Positions 40,471 through 40,517 of a stretch of 40,517 nt of DNA are shown piece after piece. The notes under the pieces are model-generated. The model saw only the letters and a list, made by a program, of their open reading frames with translations. It searched no databases and had not been told where the DNA came from. The stretch covers positions 1 through 40,517 of the forward strand of contig CAZSSA010000011.1 of assembly GCA_964609375.1 (NCBI GenBank), written 5' to 3'. How positions within the stretch are numbered: the first letter of the stretch is position 1; every line of letters starts with the position of its first letter. A program made the position numbers and the translations under genes. Source of the stretch: CAZDUS01 sp964609375. Its GTDB lineage: Bacteria; Verrucomicrobiota; Kiritimatiellia; CAIKKV01; CAITUY01.

Positions 40471-40517
40471 CGGTTCTCCTTGCGGGCGATGTCCTCGGTG
40501 GAGCCATAGGGAGGCTG
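40467..40517 (-). CDS. 3' end of an upstream gene (partial)
   Basis: In the minus frame the last 51 bases encode QPPYGSTEDIARKENR and a TGA (40469-40467) that overlaps the kinase ATG by 4 bp. The kinase ribosome binding site lies inside this tail. The beginning of the gene is outside the window, so its product cannot be named; a regulator would fit the context. Confidence 0.5.
   Translation of the reverse strand, partial: QPPYGSTEDIARKENR

Overview
The window comes from a Gram-negative, diderm bacterium. Lipid A kinase (LpxK), two LPS-heptosyltransferase-type GT9 enzymes, several lipoproteins with clear lipoboxes, and an LpoB-type activator of outer-membrane-anchored peptidoglycan synthesis all point that way. 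The mix of bactofilin, AmmeMemoRadiSam genes and many exported proteins of unknown role fits the PVC superphylum (Kiritimatiellota, Lentisphaerota or Verrucomicrobiota) or a deltaproteobacterium-like lineage. That placement is a guess from gene content, not a phylogeny.

Left chromosomal part (1-9107): a truncated tRNA-Arg(CCU), argC, then a plus-strand run of bactofilin, parB, an M28 lipoprotein peptidase carrying an unusual in-frame insert, a small coiled-coil protein, a GT9 heptosyltransferase, a LysM lipoprotein and two coiled-coil proteins with C-terminal membrane anchors. Facing them is a two-gene lipoprotein operon (LpoB-like plus a COG3014-like TPR lipoprotein).

Integrated element (9133-16515): a 7.4-kb element sits in tRNA-Leu(CAA), bounded by perfect 62-bp direct repeats that run from the anticodon stem through the CCA end. 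Every gene lies on the minus strand: tyrosine integrase, a small unknown protein, an AlpA/excisionase-like HTH, a primase-polymerase/helicase, a mirrored array of ten 9-bp iterons (candidate origin), then small genes that include an HTH protein resembling phage terminase small subunit (Nu1). There are no capsid, tail, large terminase or conjugation genes. The plan (int, AlpA-like, pri-rep, two opposed iteron sets, TerS-like) is that of a phage satellite of the PICI/SaPI type and is the most interesting system in the window.

Right chromosomal part (16516-40517): a VanZ-like protein, a YceH-like protein, typA/bipA with a near-consensus promoter, a DUF167 protein with an exported phosphodiesterase, lpxK-waaF, a translationally coupled pair of trypsin-like proteases of which the second has lost two catalytic residues, a YcgN-like protein, a glycine-rich RRM RNA-binding protein, mtaB with a coupled MA-type metallopeptidase, a GrpB-like protein and an exported DUF4412-like protein. 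Next comes an AmmeMemoRadiSam cluster: a radical SAM enzyme with a Tat-like N-terminus, a spermidine-synthase-like membrane protein, and a signal-peptide-bearing MEMO-AMMECR1 fusion. The window ends with a 1226-residue hybrid histidine kinase coupled to the tail of an upstream gene.
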